Shown here piece by piece: positions 33,044 to 41,621 of a stretch of DNA of 43,136 nt (the stretch's first letter is position 1; every line of letters begins with the position of its first letter). The notes under the pieces are model-generated. The model made no database searches. It had not been told where the DNA came from and saw nothing but the letters and a program-made list of their open reading frames with translations. The position numbers and the translations under genes were made by a program. This stretch comes from Clostridia bacterium. GTDB taxonomy: Bacteria; Bacillota; Clostridia; Oscillospirales; Acutalibacteraceae. The stretch is taken from NCBI GenBank assembly GCA_017416765.1, contig JAFQBE010000023.1, positions 1 to 43,136 on the forward strand, given 5' to 3'.

Positions 33044-33209
33044 CTGCGTGATGTCCTGAAGGGGGTCAGGACATTTAAAAAAGGGAAATATAGAAAGGCA
33101 TTAGTAAGTATTGCTTAATGCAATATAATATTAGCTCTTTCAAGTAACAAAAAAGTAAAAACAATGTAATGATGTGGTAAAGTTTTGTTGCATTTTTTTG
33201 AATAATGTG

Positions 33210-33234
33210 TTAACATATTAACACGGAATTAACA
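33210..33234 (+). promoter_or_regulatory. TTAACA repeats (Pho-box-like) upstream of the response regulator
   Basis: TTAACA occurs at 33210, 33218 and 33229. The last two are spaced 11 bp, as in binding sites of PhoP/PhoB-class OmpR-family regulators, and the first two also form a GTGTTAA / TTAACAC dyad. The adjacent OmpR-type regulator may bind here and control itself. Confidence 0.45.
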
Positions 33235-33272
33235 TTTTCGTTGAAAAATTTAAAAAAGCAAGGTGTTTTCCA

Positions 33273-33956
33273 ATGGCCGCTATTCTTGTGGTTGAAGATA
33301 ATAAAAATACGCAGCTGCTTACCAAGGCAAGGCTTCAGCCCTATTTTGAGGTTGTTTGCGCTGAGGATGGCTTTGAAGCACTTGACATCATTTATGCACG
33401 ACATATAGACCTTATAGTAAGTGACATTATGATGCCGAATATGGACGGATTTGAGCTGCTCGGCAGAATCAGAAGTGAAGGCTTTAATACGCCTGTGCTT
33501 ATGCTTACGGCAAAGCAGACCTTAGACAATAAGCGTGAGGCATATAACTGCGGTGCGGACGATTATGTAACAAAGCCCGTTGATTATGAAGAATTGCTTT
33601 TGCGAATCAATGCTCTGCTCCGCCGTGCAAAAATTGCAACGGACCGTCAGATTACGGTGGGCAAGCTGACAATTGATGAAGCGGAGCATACCGCTGTTTA
33701 CAACGGTAAACCCATACTGCTTTCACGCAAGGAATTTGACCTGATTTATAAATTTTTATCCTATCCCGGTAAGATTTTTACCAAAAAGCAGTTGCTTGAT
33801 GAAGTGTGGGGACTTGATTCCGAATGTACGGAGGACACAATTAAAACCCACATCAACAGACTTCGCAACAAGCTGGCAGAATGCGACGAATTTGAAATTA
33901 CAACCATAAAAGGCTTCGGCTACAAGTTAGAAGTTGCGGAGGCATATAAAAAATGA
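33273..33956 (+). CDS. OmpR/PhoB-family response regulator
   Basis: A 227-aa two-component regulator: receiver domain about 1-120 with acidic pocket Glu8-Asp9, phospho-acceptor Asp51 in VSDIMMP, and Lys101 in YVTKPVD; winged-helix effector domain about 128-225 with LTIDEAEHTAVYNGKPILLSRKEF-like start and the recognition region EDTIKTHINRLRNKL. AAGGTG precedes the ATG. Its stop overlaps the histidine-kinase start by 4 bases (ATGA), so the pair is translationally coupled. Pho-box-like repeats upstream suggest autoregulation. Signal and targets are unknown. Confidence 0.95.
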   Translation: MAAILVVEDNKNTQLLTKARLQPYFEVVCAEDGFEALDIIYARHIDLIVSDIMMPNMDGFELLGRIRSEGFNTPVLMLTAKQTLDNKREAYNCGADDYVTKPVDYEELLLRINALLRRAKIATDRQITVGKLTIDEAEHTAVYNGKPILLSRKEFDLIYKFLSYPGKIFTKKQLLDEVWGLDSECTEDTIKTHINRLRNKLAECDEFEITTIKGFGYKLEVAEAYKK

Positions 33957-35029
33957 AAAAGCGTCGCTCGCCTTTGGCAGAGGATATTGTAAAAAGCTTT
34001 CAGGATATTAAGCTGAGCAAAGGCTTGTCCCGCTGGCTCCTTATTCAGACTCTGCTTTTAATCGGTGTTGCAGTTTTTACTACATTTGCTATTGATTGGA
34101 TTTCGGTTGCTTTTGCAGAAACACCCAAACCTGACCCGTACAAAATTATTTCAATAGTAGCTTCATTGATAGTTGTTCTGGGGATTTTTGAAATACTGCA
34201 ATACAGCCTTGTAAAGCGCCACCTGAAAAAAATTTGTGACGCCATTGAACGCATAGCTCACGGTGATTACGGCTACAAAATAAAGCCGAGTAAAATTGAT
34301 ATTTTCAAAAGCCTTGCATACGATATAAATCTGCTAAGTGAAGAGCTTGAATCCGTGCAGATGCTTCGCAATGACTTTGTAAACAGCTATTCGCACGAAT
34401 ATAAAACGCCCATTGCATCAATCAAGGGCTTTGCACAGCTACTGCTTGAAGATGATAACATTCCCGAAGAAACACGAAAGCAGTACCTGCAGATAATTGT
34501 TGACGAATCGGAAAGGCTTGCGGGTCTTGCAGGCAACACAGCGCTGCTTTCACAGCTTGATACAATTACATTTATTACCGACAATAAGCCGTATCTGCTT
34601 GATGAACAGCTTCGCCGTTGCACAATAATGCTCGCAAAGGATATTTCGGAAAAGAACATTAAACTTGACGGCAGCGGAATAAATACGGTTACATTCTGCG
34701 GCAATGAAGACTGGCTGCAGCATCTGTGGCTGAATCTGCTGCACAATGCCGTAAAATTCACACCTGACGGCGGTACTATATCCGTTGCTTCGCACAGCGA
34801 AAACGGCAGAATATTTGTCAGCATTACCGACAGTGGCATAGGTATGACGCAGAAAACCGCAGACCAGATATTTAAAAAGTATTACCGTGCAAACACAAAA
34901 GACCCGCAGAGAGGGCTGGGACTCGGACTTAATATTGCGCAAAAAATAGTAAAGCTGTATAACGGCAGGATAAGCGTAAAAAGTGAATTAGGTAAGGGTA
35001 CAACCTTTACGGTTGAATTGCCGCAATAA
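33953..35029 (+). CDS. Sensor histidine kinase
   Basis: A 358-aa membrane kinase, partner of the preceding regulator. Two membrane segments (about 28-50 and 64-85) enclose only a short outside loop of about 13 residues, so it may sense the membrane or an accessory protein rather than a soluble ligand. A HAMP-like linker follows (to about 130). Phospho-acceptor His148 lies in SHEYKTPIASIKGF. The ATPase domain has NLLHNAVKFT (N box), ITDSGIGMT (G1) and GLGLGLNIAQKIV (G2). Starts inside the regulator's stop codon and ends before a terminator. Confidence 0.95.
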   Translation: MKKRRSPLAEDIVKSFQDIKLSKGLSRWLLIQTLLLIGVAVFTTFAIDWISVAFAETPKPDPYKIISIVASLIVVLGIFEILQYSLVKRHLKKICDAIERIAHGDYGYKIKPSKIDIFKSLAYDINLLSEELESVQMLRNDFVNSYSHEYKTPIASIKGFAQLLLEDDNIPEETRKQYLQIIVDESERLAGLAGNTALLSQLDTITFITDNKPYLLDEQLRRCTIMLAKDISEKNIKLDGSGINTVTFCGNEDWLQHLWLNLLHNAVKFTPDGGTISVASHSENGRIFVSITDSGIGMTQKTADQIFKKYYRANTKDPQRGLGLGLNIAQKIVKLYNGRISVKSELGKGTTFTVELPQ

Positions 35030-35037
35030 AACAAAAC

Positions 35038-35074
35038 AGGCAGTACAGAAGGTAAATCTGTACTGCCTTTTCTG
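35038..35074 (+). terminator. Terminator of the two-component operon
   Basis: Perfect 12-bp stem AGGCAGTACAGA / TCTGTACTGCCT, then TTTTCT, between convergent genes. Confidence 0.88.
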
Positions 35075-35082
35075 ATGTAAAT

Positions 35083-36240
35083 TTACAGATAAAGACTATT
35101 GAATCTGCGGCTGATTTCAAAGTTTGAATCAGTGCGGATATCCGTAATTGTTACACCCTGCGGCCAATCCTTTTCGGGCCAATCTTTCTTTTCTTCCATT
35201 GTGTAGGTTTCGTAGCCGCCGGGCTGATTATAAACCAGATAAACCCCGTCGTATATTGCGCAGAAATCGTTTACATGGTCATGCCCGCTGAATACAGCCT
35301 GAGTGCTGCCAAGCTCTTTTATAAGTTTAAACATACCGCTGTTGTGCTTTGAACAGCCTACAGATTCGTATGCGCCGCCGTAAAGAATTTCGCACTTATC
35401 GGTAAATACGAAATCGCCGTTTTCATTTTGGGTAATGGCAAGCTCGTATTCGTTAATCGGGATATGCATATACATGAACGATGTTACATTGCCGTATCTG
35501 CTATTCAAATCAATAAGCTTGTTTTTGTACCAGTTCATCTGGTTGTTTTTGAGGAAATCGTAGCTGCCGTATTCTGAGGGACAGCCGTGTTCGGCGCGGT
35601 ATTCATCAATTATATCTCTGCCCGAATCGAAGAAGAACAGCGTTTTGAGTATTTCGTTTTCACTTTTTAAAATATTGATGCAGTAGTTGCAAAGCCCGAA
35701 AAGCTCTTTTTTGCCCTGACGCGCAAGGCAGTGGGGGAAGGTAGTCTGACATTTCATAAGCAGTTCCTTGAATCTGCCCTTTTCTTCGCGTGCTTCATGG
35801 TTGCCGAAAACAAAAGCCCAGTAAACACCGATTTTTTCCATGAACTGTGCGAACTGAATTGCATCAATGTGCTGATATTTGCCGAGAATAATATCGCCCG
35901 TAAGTATTACAAGGTCAGGCGTTGTGGTTTTAATGTGGTTCATCAGCATCTGCATGCATTTGTCGCGCAGTACGGGGTCATCGCCGAAATGCAGGTCGGT
36001 TGTGGAAAGAATACGGAAACCTTTGTTTACAATTTTACCGTTTTTATCGGTTTTAGCTATGGTAACGCTGTCTTTGTCTTCTGCTACTATTTTAACATCC
36101 GTGCCTATGTGTTTTATATCAACACTCATTGTGAACATGGATTTTGCAAGCGCACCTTTGGTGGTTTTGTAAACAGCCCTGCCTGCACCGAGTATAGCCT
36201 TGTCAATTCCGATTCTGAGCTTTTCATAAATAATGTTCAT
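35083..36240 (-). CDS. Calcineurin-like metallophosphoesterase
   Basis: A 385-aa dinuclear-metal phosphoesterase. Seen in order: LSTTDLHFGDD, LILTGDIILG, VFGNHEAREE, MYMHIP and VFSGHDHVNDF, the full set of metal and catalytic motifs. An N-terminal stretch of about 80 residues precedes the domain and contains no clear signal peptide. GAGGTG precedes the ATG. It resembles the purple-acid-phosphatase-like branch often annotated as intracellular phosphohydrolase; substrate unknown. It stands downstream of repeat copy 2, on the same strand as the sugar-transporter pair. Confidence 0.88.
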   Translation of the reverse strand: MNIIYEKLRIGIDKAILGAGRAVYKTTKGALAKSMFTMSVDIKHIGTDVKIVAEDKDSVTIAKTDKNGKIVNKGFRILSTTDLHFGDDPVLRDKCMQMLMNHIKTTTPDLVILTGDIILGKYQHIDAIQFAQFMEKIGVYWAFVFGNHEAREEKGRFKELLMKCQTTFPHCLARQGKKELFGLCNYCINILKSENEILKTLFFFDSGRDIIDEYRAEHGCPSEYGSYDFLKNNQMNWYKNKLIDLNSRYGNVTSFMYMHIPINEYELAITQNENGDFVFTDKCEILYGGAYESVGCSKHNSGMFKLIKELGSTQAVFSGHDHVNDFCAIYDGVYLVYNQPGGYETYTMEEKKDWPEKDWPQGVTITDIRTDSNFEISRRFNSLYL

Positions 36241-36258
36241 TTTATATACACCTCATTT

Positions 36259-36446
36259 ATTACAGTTTAGCGTTGCAAAACTGTAATTTAAGTAATGAGT
36301 AAGAAGTAACAGTGAAGAAGTAATGGCGGGACACCCGCACCCGAATATATAATGGGTGTGGGCTTTAGCCCACCCACACTTCTTCGTTATTCACTATTAC
36401 CTATTACTTGAATTATAATTTTTGGCTATGCCGATAAATTATAATT
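36259..36446. repeat. Heptamer-armed palindromic element, copy 2
   Basis: Noncoding element between the metallophosphoesterase and the HEXXH protein. Order: outer hairpin ATTACAGTTT ... AAAACTGTAAT (36259-36287); left arm of five 7-bp units at 36290-36324 (AAGTAAT, GAGTAAG and variants); core with hairpin GCGGG-ACA-CCCGC and hairpin GGGTGTGGGC-TTTA-GCCCACCCAC; right arm of 7-bp units at 36378-36409 (ACTTCTT, CGTTATT, CACTATT and variants) complementary in register to the left; outer hairpin 36411-36446 of ATTATAATTT type. Core half and arms differ from copies 1 and 3, but the layout is the same. Confidence 0.82.
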
Positions 36447-36931
36447 TATTTCTCCATTTCCATTTTTGCAGCTTTCTGTCCCCATGCGTTTGCCCATGCT
36501 TCGCAGTAGAGCTTGTAGTAGGAAACATTGTTCTTTTTTCTGTAGCCTTCAAAGCAGTTGCACCATATCATTGACGGCAGGGCAATTACTATATAGTAAA
36601 GCGGACCGAGCAGCAGACACTGCCATGTGTGACCGTATTCGTGTATGCGTGTGTTATAGGTCCATTTTTTGCTCTTGTGCTGGTCTTTCATAAATATGAA
36701 CAGACCGAGTGAAAGTCCGCCAGATTTCCAAGGTAAGTATACTATGTATGAATAGCCGAAGCGCTGCCAGCGGCGCTTTTTGATTTTTGTGCAGATTAAA
36801 AATGCAATGCCGCCTGCAAGGTTTACAGGCAGTCCCCAGGTCCACTGTACAAGGTAGAAGAGAAAATCAAGGAAAGCGTTTTTAGCATTCGTTTCCTTTT
36901 TATCGGGTGCTTTTTTTGTTATATCAGCCAT
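36446..36931 (-). CDS. Small membrane protein with HEXXH motif, unknown function
   Basis: A 161-aa protein with hydrophobic segments near 20-48, 60-82 and 104-124. It carries HEYGH at 97-101, a zinc-protease-type HEXXH motif, directly before a membrane segment, and a candidate third ligand Glu144 in YCEAWANAWG. This recalls very small membrane-bound zincins, but I do not recognise the family and activity is not shown. AAGGAG precedes the ATG, and the gene overlaps the end of the sugar-symporter gene by 8 bases, so they are coupled. Its stop lies at the edge of a repeat-borne hairpin that might act as its terminator. Confidence 0.75.
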   Translation of the reverse strand: MADITKKAPDKKETNAKNAFLDFLFYLVQWTWGLPVNLAGGIAFLICTKIKKRRWQRFGYSYIVYLPWKSGGLSLGLFIFMKDQHKSKKWTYNTRIHEYGHTWQCLLLGPLYYIVIALPSMIWCNCFEGYRKKNNVSYYKLYCEAWANAWGQKAAKMEMEK

Positions 36932-38573
36932 TGTTCAGTTTCTCCTTTTCAGCTTTAAGTTCAATTAAAATTATGTATTCGCCGTTTTCGTTCGTTTCGA
37001 GGTAATGCGGTTCACCTGTGTTATTCTGACCGAGCCATGTGTTTTCAAGTTTCTGACCTGAAATAAGCTCACAACGCTTTCTTTGTTCATCTGTAAGTGC
37101 TACATTACCATATTTATGCTTGGTTGCAATTGCGGCGCGAATCATTGTATGGTCGTCCTTGGTCATTCTGAAACGCTTGAGCAGGAAAAGCGAAATAAGT
37201 GCCGCAACAATCGGAATAACCGCTACGCATATTCTGACACCCGTAACAGCGCTGTCGGTCTGTGCAAAAAGCTGACCCGTTGCCTTTTCATATGATGATA
37301 CGGTGTCGCCGGTAACAAGTCCGAAGCCCTGCAGAGTGAAGCCTACCATTGCCGCCATAACACCGCTTATGCTCTTTTTAATAAGCGTGCTGAAGGTGGA
37401 AATTACGCCCTCTCTGCGGCGACCAGTAATAAGCTCGTCAACATCGGTAAGGTCGGGAAAAATGTTTGTTGAAACAAAGCCGAGACCCGACATTCCGAAG
37501 GGGTAAAGTATCATGCTCAGCATCATCAGCGCAGACCAGAAGAATGAACCGCCCGACTGCATTATAAGACCTATTGCAAGACCCGCAACCATAAGCGGAG
37601 TAACAATGTTACCGCATTTTTTCTTGCCGTGCTTCATTGTGAGGGCATAGTTGAGCGGAAAAGCACCCGCTTCCGCAACACCTGCAACGGCATTGAACAG
37701 CGCATAGCTGCTGTACTGGTTGGCAAGGTACTTTATATAGTAAACTTTGGAGTTGGCATAGAAGCCGGTTGCAAACTGGTAGGCAAGGCTCATGAAGAAA
37801 TACTGCCTGAAGGAACGGTTTTTGAATACAAGCACATATTCGCGGATTATGTATTTTATATCAAGCTTGTCAACCTTATTGTTGAGTGAACTCGGCTCAC
37901 GCGTTTTATAATAGGTCAGGAAAACGGCAACCGCAAAGAATACGGAAAGCACAATGCCTATTGTAAGAAACGGCGCTTTTGATGCGGAGGTAATGTTGTC
38001 GCTTGAGCCGAAAACAGCAAGAATAACAACAACTATGCCGAAGGCGGGTACCATGCCTGCGGAATTGAAAAGATAACCGACGGAATTATACTGTGTGCGC
38101 AGGTTGTATTCGGGGGCAAGCTCGGGCAGCATAGCCGTATGCGGCACACCGATAATTGTGTAGGCGGTTTTGTAAAGCATATAAACAATTACAAAATAAG
38201 CCATAGCCTTTGCGGGATTCTGCGCACCGTTAAGCCCGAATGAGTTCCACAGCAGGGTGTAGGATACAGCCATAAGAGGTATACCCATGAGCAGGTAGCG
38301 CCTGTGTTTGCCCGTTGCAGACCTTGTACGGTCGGTAATAATGCCCATTACGGGGTCGGTTACCGCATCCCATATAGTGGCAAGCATTACAACAATACCT
38401 GCCTGATTGAGCGACAGGTTTACAACATCCGTTAAGAAAACGGTGAAGTACATACTGATTATATATCCTGCGCCACCCATATACATATTGGCATAGCTGT
38501 AGTTTATCATAGGCAGTATGGCGGTTTTGAAATCGCCCTGAACGCCTATGGCTTTTTTGATTTTTTCGCCCAT
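36924..38573 (-). CDS. GPH-family sugar:cation symporter (MFS)
   Basis: A 549-aa transporter with about 12 membrane segments of the glycoside-pentoside-hexuronide:cation symporter family, which imports glycosides or uronates with sodium or protons. Seen: the signature loop DAVTDPVMGIITDRTRSATGKHRRY between the second and third segments, and the matching cytosolic loop in the second half. A hydrophilic tail of about 70 residues follows. I chose the ATG at 38573 (GGGGTG just upstream) over an in-frame start 13 codons earlier. With the two glycosidases of this region it could form a glycan-use system, though the two-component system lies between them. Confidence 0.88.
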   Translation of the reverse strand: MGEKIKKAIGVQGDFKTAILPMINYSYANMYMGGAGYIISMYFTVFLTDVVNLSLNQAGIVVMLATIWDAVTDPVMGIITDRTRSATGKHRRYLLMGIPLMAVSYTLLWNSFGLNGAQNPAKAMAYFVIVYMLYKTAYTIIGVPHTAMLPELAPEYNLRTQYNSVGYLFNSAGMVPAFGIVVVILAVFGSSDNITSASKAPFLTIGIVLSVFFAVAVFLTYYKTREPSSLNNKVDKLDIKYIIREYVLVFKNRSFRQYFFMSLAYQFATGFYANSKVYYIKYLANQYSSYALFNAVAGVAEAGAFPLNYALTMKHGKKKCGNIVTPLMVAGLAIGLIMQSGGSFFWSALMMLSMILYPFGMSGLGFVSTNIFPDLTDVDELITGRRREGVISTFSTLIKKSISGVMAAMVGFTLQGFGLVTGDTVSSYEKATGQLFAQTDSAVTGVRICVAVIPIVAALISLFLLKRFRMTKDDHTMIRAAIATKHKYGNVALTDEQRKRCELISGQKLENTWLGQNNTGEPHYLETNENGEYIILIELKAEKEKLNNG

Positions 38574-38711
38574 ATTTTCACCCCACAATAAGTTACAGAA
38601 CAATAATATCACATCATTACTTTTTTAGCAATATTATAAAATCTTATCTTTTTGTTTACTTTTTTGTAAGAATTAAATGTTATTATTTGAACTGAAAGGA
38701 AGAATAAGAGT

Positions 38712-39461
38712 ATGAAAAAACAGGCAATAAAAAAGATTTTGGTTCTTATTGCAGGTCTGCTTCTTGTTATAAACGCTTTGTTTATGGCGGTTTATTCAAA
38801 TTTAAACGCAGGTATATTGGTGACCTTTCTGCTCGGATTGGTGCTTGTGCTGTATGGTGTATTTATTAACACACTTGTCAGGAAAATACCTACACTTCTG
38901 CGCAATGCCTTTTGGGTTGGTATGGGGGTTGTTGTCGGCTTTTCGGGTTGCTTGCTCGGTACGGGACTGAACGATACCGTAACATATAATGAAGATGCAA
39001 TAATTGTACTCGGCAGCGGTATCAGAGGCGAAGTGCTGACCGTAGGACTCAAAAACCGTCTTGACAGCGCGATTGCGTACTACGAAAAGAATGAAGATGC
39101 GCTGATTGTAGTCAGCGGCGGTCAGGGTCCGCAGGAAAGCATAACCGAAGCACTTGCGATGGAGCGTTATCTTTTGAGCAGAGGAATACCGCAGGAAAAA
39201 ATAATCAAAGAAGAAAAAGCAACAAGCACCTTTGAAAACTTCACTTATTCAAAAGAAATACTTGATGAAAAGTTTGATGATAATTATGAGGTCTGCTTTG
39301 TAAGCAACGAATACCATATTTACCGCGCATCTTCGCTTGCAAAAATTGCAGGCTTTGAATCAACCACGCATACCCACAGCAACACCGTGTGGTATACGGT
39401 TATTCCAAGCACCCTGCGCGAATGCATGGCAGTTGTAAAAATGTGGATATTCAAACAGTAA
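38712..39461 (+). CDS. YdcF/SanA-like DUF218 membrane protein
   Basis: A 249-aa protein with three N-terminal hydrophobic segments (about 9-28, 33-53 and 65-87) and a DUF218 domain of about 150 residues. Seen: AIIVLGSGIRGEVLTVGLKNRLDSAI, VVSGGQGPQESITEALAMERYLLSRGIP, and KATSTFENFTYSKEI, all typical of the family, which has been linked to envelope maintenance and S-adenosylmethionine binding in enterobacteria. AAAGGAAG precedes the ATG. It is divergent from the symporter gene and followed by a terminator. Exact role unknown. Confidence 0.9.
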   Translation: MKKQAIKKILVLIAGLLLVINALFMAVYSNLNAGILVTFLLGLVLVLYGVFINTLVRKIPTLLRNAFWVGMGVVVGFSGCLLGTGLNDTVTYNEDAIIVLGSGIRGEVLTVGLKNRLDSAIAYYEKNEDALIVVSGGQGPQESITEALAMERYLLSRGIPQEKIIKEEKATSTFENFTYSKEILDEKFDDNYEVCFVSNEYHIYRASSLAKIAGFESTTHTHSNTVWYTVIPSTLRECMAVVKMWIFKQ

Positions 39462-39467
39462 TAGTAA

Positions 39468-39507
39468 AACCGCAGAGGCGATTTTGTATTCGCTTCTGCG
39501 GTTGATT
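39468..39507. terminator. Terminator between ydcF-like and rsmF-like genes
   Basis: Stem AACCGCAGAGGCGA / TCGCTTCTGCGGTT with one wobble pair and an 8-nt loop. T-rich flanks on both sides serve the convergent genes. Confidence 0.8.
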
Positions 39508-39509
39508 TA

Positions 39510-40865
39510 TTATTTAATTCTTAACCCTTTCGGATAGTGGTTTTTTGCCCTGCCGTTTGATACCTTTGCGCCGCCCAGAGTACAGCCGTCAACTGTTACA
39601 ACAGCCCAGCCGTTTTTACAGTCAATATCAATTTCTTCGCCGTGAAGGTATTTCTTTGTCTTTTCATCGTCTGCGGTAAGCTCAATTTTTCTTTTGAAGT
39701 TATTACCCAAGCCCATAAAGAACTGATGATGCGGAAGAATGTAGTTTTTCTTTATTTCACCGATAGTAATTCCGCAGGAAAATGCCGCACCTTTAGGCAC
39801 ATCAAAATCGGGTGTAAAATAAACGGGATTGCCGTTGTACATTTTTAAATGGTCTTTATCGTAGCTGATAAGCACATCGTCAAGAAAATCAAATACAGTC
39901 TTGTCAACCTTTTCAGGCTTTGCGGTGTTAGGTTTATAGCTGACTTTTTCACCTGTATGGTGAAGCACAGCCATAAACTGACCTTCGCCCGGAGCTTTGT
40001 GCGGATAGAACCTGCGCGCAAAGTGAATGTTTTCACATTCACAGCCGTCAAATTTTATGCCGTCAGCTGTACATTTCTGAACCTTTTCATTTACCGGAAT
40101 AATTTCAAATTCGGGGTGAGATTTTAAAAATGCATCAACCGTCATTTCGTTTTCTTCCAAAGAAAATGTACAGGTTGCGTAAACTATATATCCGCCGATT
40201 TTGACTGCTTTTACGGCATTTTCAAGTATTTCTGCCTGACGCACGGCGCACATTTTTACATTGCCTTCGCTCCATTCGTCAATGGCAATTTCTTCCTTGC
40301 GGAACATTCCTTCGCCCGAACACGGCGCATCTACCATAATAAGGTCAAAGGTTTCGGGGAAGGTGTTGCAAAGTCGCTTTGTATCCATGCAGGTGGTAAC
40401 GGTATTGTTCAGCCCCAGCCGTTCAACATTGCCCGTAAGAATCTTACAGCGCGAAGCAATAATTTCGTTTGAAACAAGCACACCGTTTTCACCGAGCTTG
40501 TTTTTCAGCTGTGTGCTTTTTCCTCCGGGTGCGGCGCACATATCAAGCACAGTCCAATCGGGCTGAATATCAACGCATTCCGCAGGTGCCATTGCACCGG
40601 GTTCCTGAACATAAACCATGCCTGCGTGGTGGTAGGGGTGATTGCCGATTTTATCATAATCAAGGTAAAAACCGTTTTCCACATAGGGGTTTTTTTTGTT
40701 ACCGAATATGTTGATTTTTTCAAAATCAGCAAGGCTGATTTTATCCGTATTTACGCGAAACCCTTTTACAGGGCTTTGATTATATACTGCATTTTCGTAA
40801 AGAGCATATTCTTCACCGAGCAGCTTTTGCATCCGCTCTTTAAATTTTGGGGGTAATTCTTTCAT
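39510..40865 (-). CDS. 16S rRNA cytosine-C5 methyltransferase, RsmF/NOP2 type
   Basis: A 451-aa SAM-dependent methyltransferase of the RsmB/RsmF/NOL1 group that makes 5-methylcytidine in rRNA. Seen: SAM motif VLDMCAAPGGKSTQLKN, VDAPCSGEGMFRKE with one catalytic cysteine, and YATCTFSLEENE with the second. The C-terminal third carries the RNA-binding part found in RsmF-like proteins. The ATG overlaps the end of rsmE by 4 bases (40862-40865), so they are coupled. The exact cytosine cannot be told from sequence. Confidence 0.9.
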   Translation of the reverse strand: MKELPPKFKERMQKLLGEEYALYENAVYNQSPVKGFRVNTDKISLADFEKINIFGNKKNPYVENGFYLDYDKIGNHPYHHAGMVYVQEPGAMAPAECVDIQPDWTVLDMCAAPGGKSTQLKNKLGENGVLVSNEIIASRCKILTGNVERLGLNNTVTTCMDTKRLCNTFPETFDLIMVDAPCSGEGMFRKEEIAIDEWSEGNVKMCAVRQAEILENAVKAVKIGGYIVYATCTFSLEENEMTVDAFLKSHPEFEIIPVNEKVQKCTADGIKFDGCECENIHFARRFYPHKAPGEGQFMAVLHHTGEKVSYKPNTAKPEKVDKTVFDFLDDVLISYDKDHLKMYNGNPVYFTPDFDVPKGAAFSCGITIGEIKKNYILPHHQFFMGLGNNFKRKIELTADDEKTKKYLHGEEIDIDCKNGWAVVTVDGCTLGGAKVSNGRAKNHYPKGLRIK

Positions 40866-41608
40866 TCGTTTTCACCCATTTCAATATGCAGCATACACAT
40901 TGCAACTGCTGTAATTGCCGCAGTTTCTGTGCGCAGTATTCTTGCACCGAGCGATACTGTTTTACCGCCTGTATTTTCTGCGGCGGCAATTTCACTTTCT
41001 TCAAATCCGCCCTCAGGACCTATGAGTATACCGATTTTCATGCCGCTTTTAATTTCATTAAGTGCTGCCTTTGTTGCAAGCATACCGTCCTTATTTTCAT
41101 AGGGTATAAGGAATAAATCAAGCTTTTTTGCTTCTTCAATCATATCGCTGTAGTTGAGCACTTCACCTATTTGGGGTATGGTGTTGCGCTTGCTCTGTTT
41201 TGCGGCACTTTCGGCTATAGCCTGCCAGCGGCTCTGTTTTGCGTTTTTCTTTTTTGCATCAAGCTTTACCACACAGCGGCTCATTTCAACAGGGTATATT
41301 TTACTTATTCCGAGCTCAACCGTTTTCTGTATGATAAGCTCCATTTTATCAGCCTTCGGTAAGCCCTGAAAAAGCACGATTTCAACGGGCAGCTCTGTTG
41401 AGCGGTAATCTTCGCTTGTTATTTTTACTGCTGCTGTGTCGCTTTCAAAATTTTCTATAACGCATAGGTGACTTTTGCCGGTACAGCTTACAAGCAATTC
41501 GTCGCCCACACGCATACGAAGCACATTTTTAATATGGTTAAAATCTGCACCGTCTATATAAAATACATCACCATGACGCTTTGCTTCGTCAACAAAAAAA
41601 TTAAACAT
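40862..41608 (-). CDS. rsmE: 16S rRNA uridine-N3 methyltransferase RsmE
   Basis: A 248-aa SPOUT-family enzyme expected to methylate N3 of U1498 in 16S rRNA. Seen: the N-terminal PUA-like domain with HIKNVLRMRVGDELLVS, then LIGPEGGFEESEIAAAE and VSLGARILRTETAAITAV, the SAM-binding knot. AAGGA lies on the stop codon of the preceding gene ribU and serves this start, so the order ribU-rsmE-rsmF-like on the minus strand looks like one transcription unit under the FMN riboswitch. Confidence 0.95.
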   Translation of the reverse strand: MFNFFVDEAKRHGDVFYIDGADFNHIKNVLRMRVGDELLVSCTGKSHLCVIENFESDTAAVKITSEDYRSTELPVEIVLFQGLPKADKMELIIQKTVELGISKIYPVEMSRCVVKLDAKKKNAKQSRWQAIAESAAKQSKRNTIPQIGEVLNYSDMIEEAKKLDLFLIPYENKDGMLATKAALNEIKSGMKIGILIGPEGGFEESEIAAAENTGGKTVSLGARILRTETAAITAVAMCMLHIEMGENE

Positions 41609-41621
41609 TTTTTCTGAATCC

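Larger units (their letters stand above)
32933..33272. other. Intergenic region with hairpins and repeats between divergent genes
   Basis: This 340-base gap between the glycosidase operon and the two-component system holds a symmetric terminator-like hairpin (33005-33042), a second hairpin ATGTCCTGA / TCAGGACAT (33051-33074), a third TATTGC / GCAATA (33109-33125), and TTAACA repeats near the regulator start. I found no convincing reading frame in it. Confidence 0.6.
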
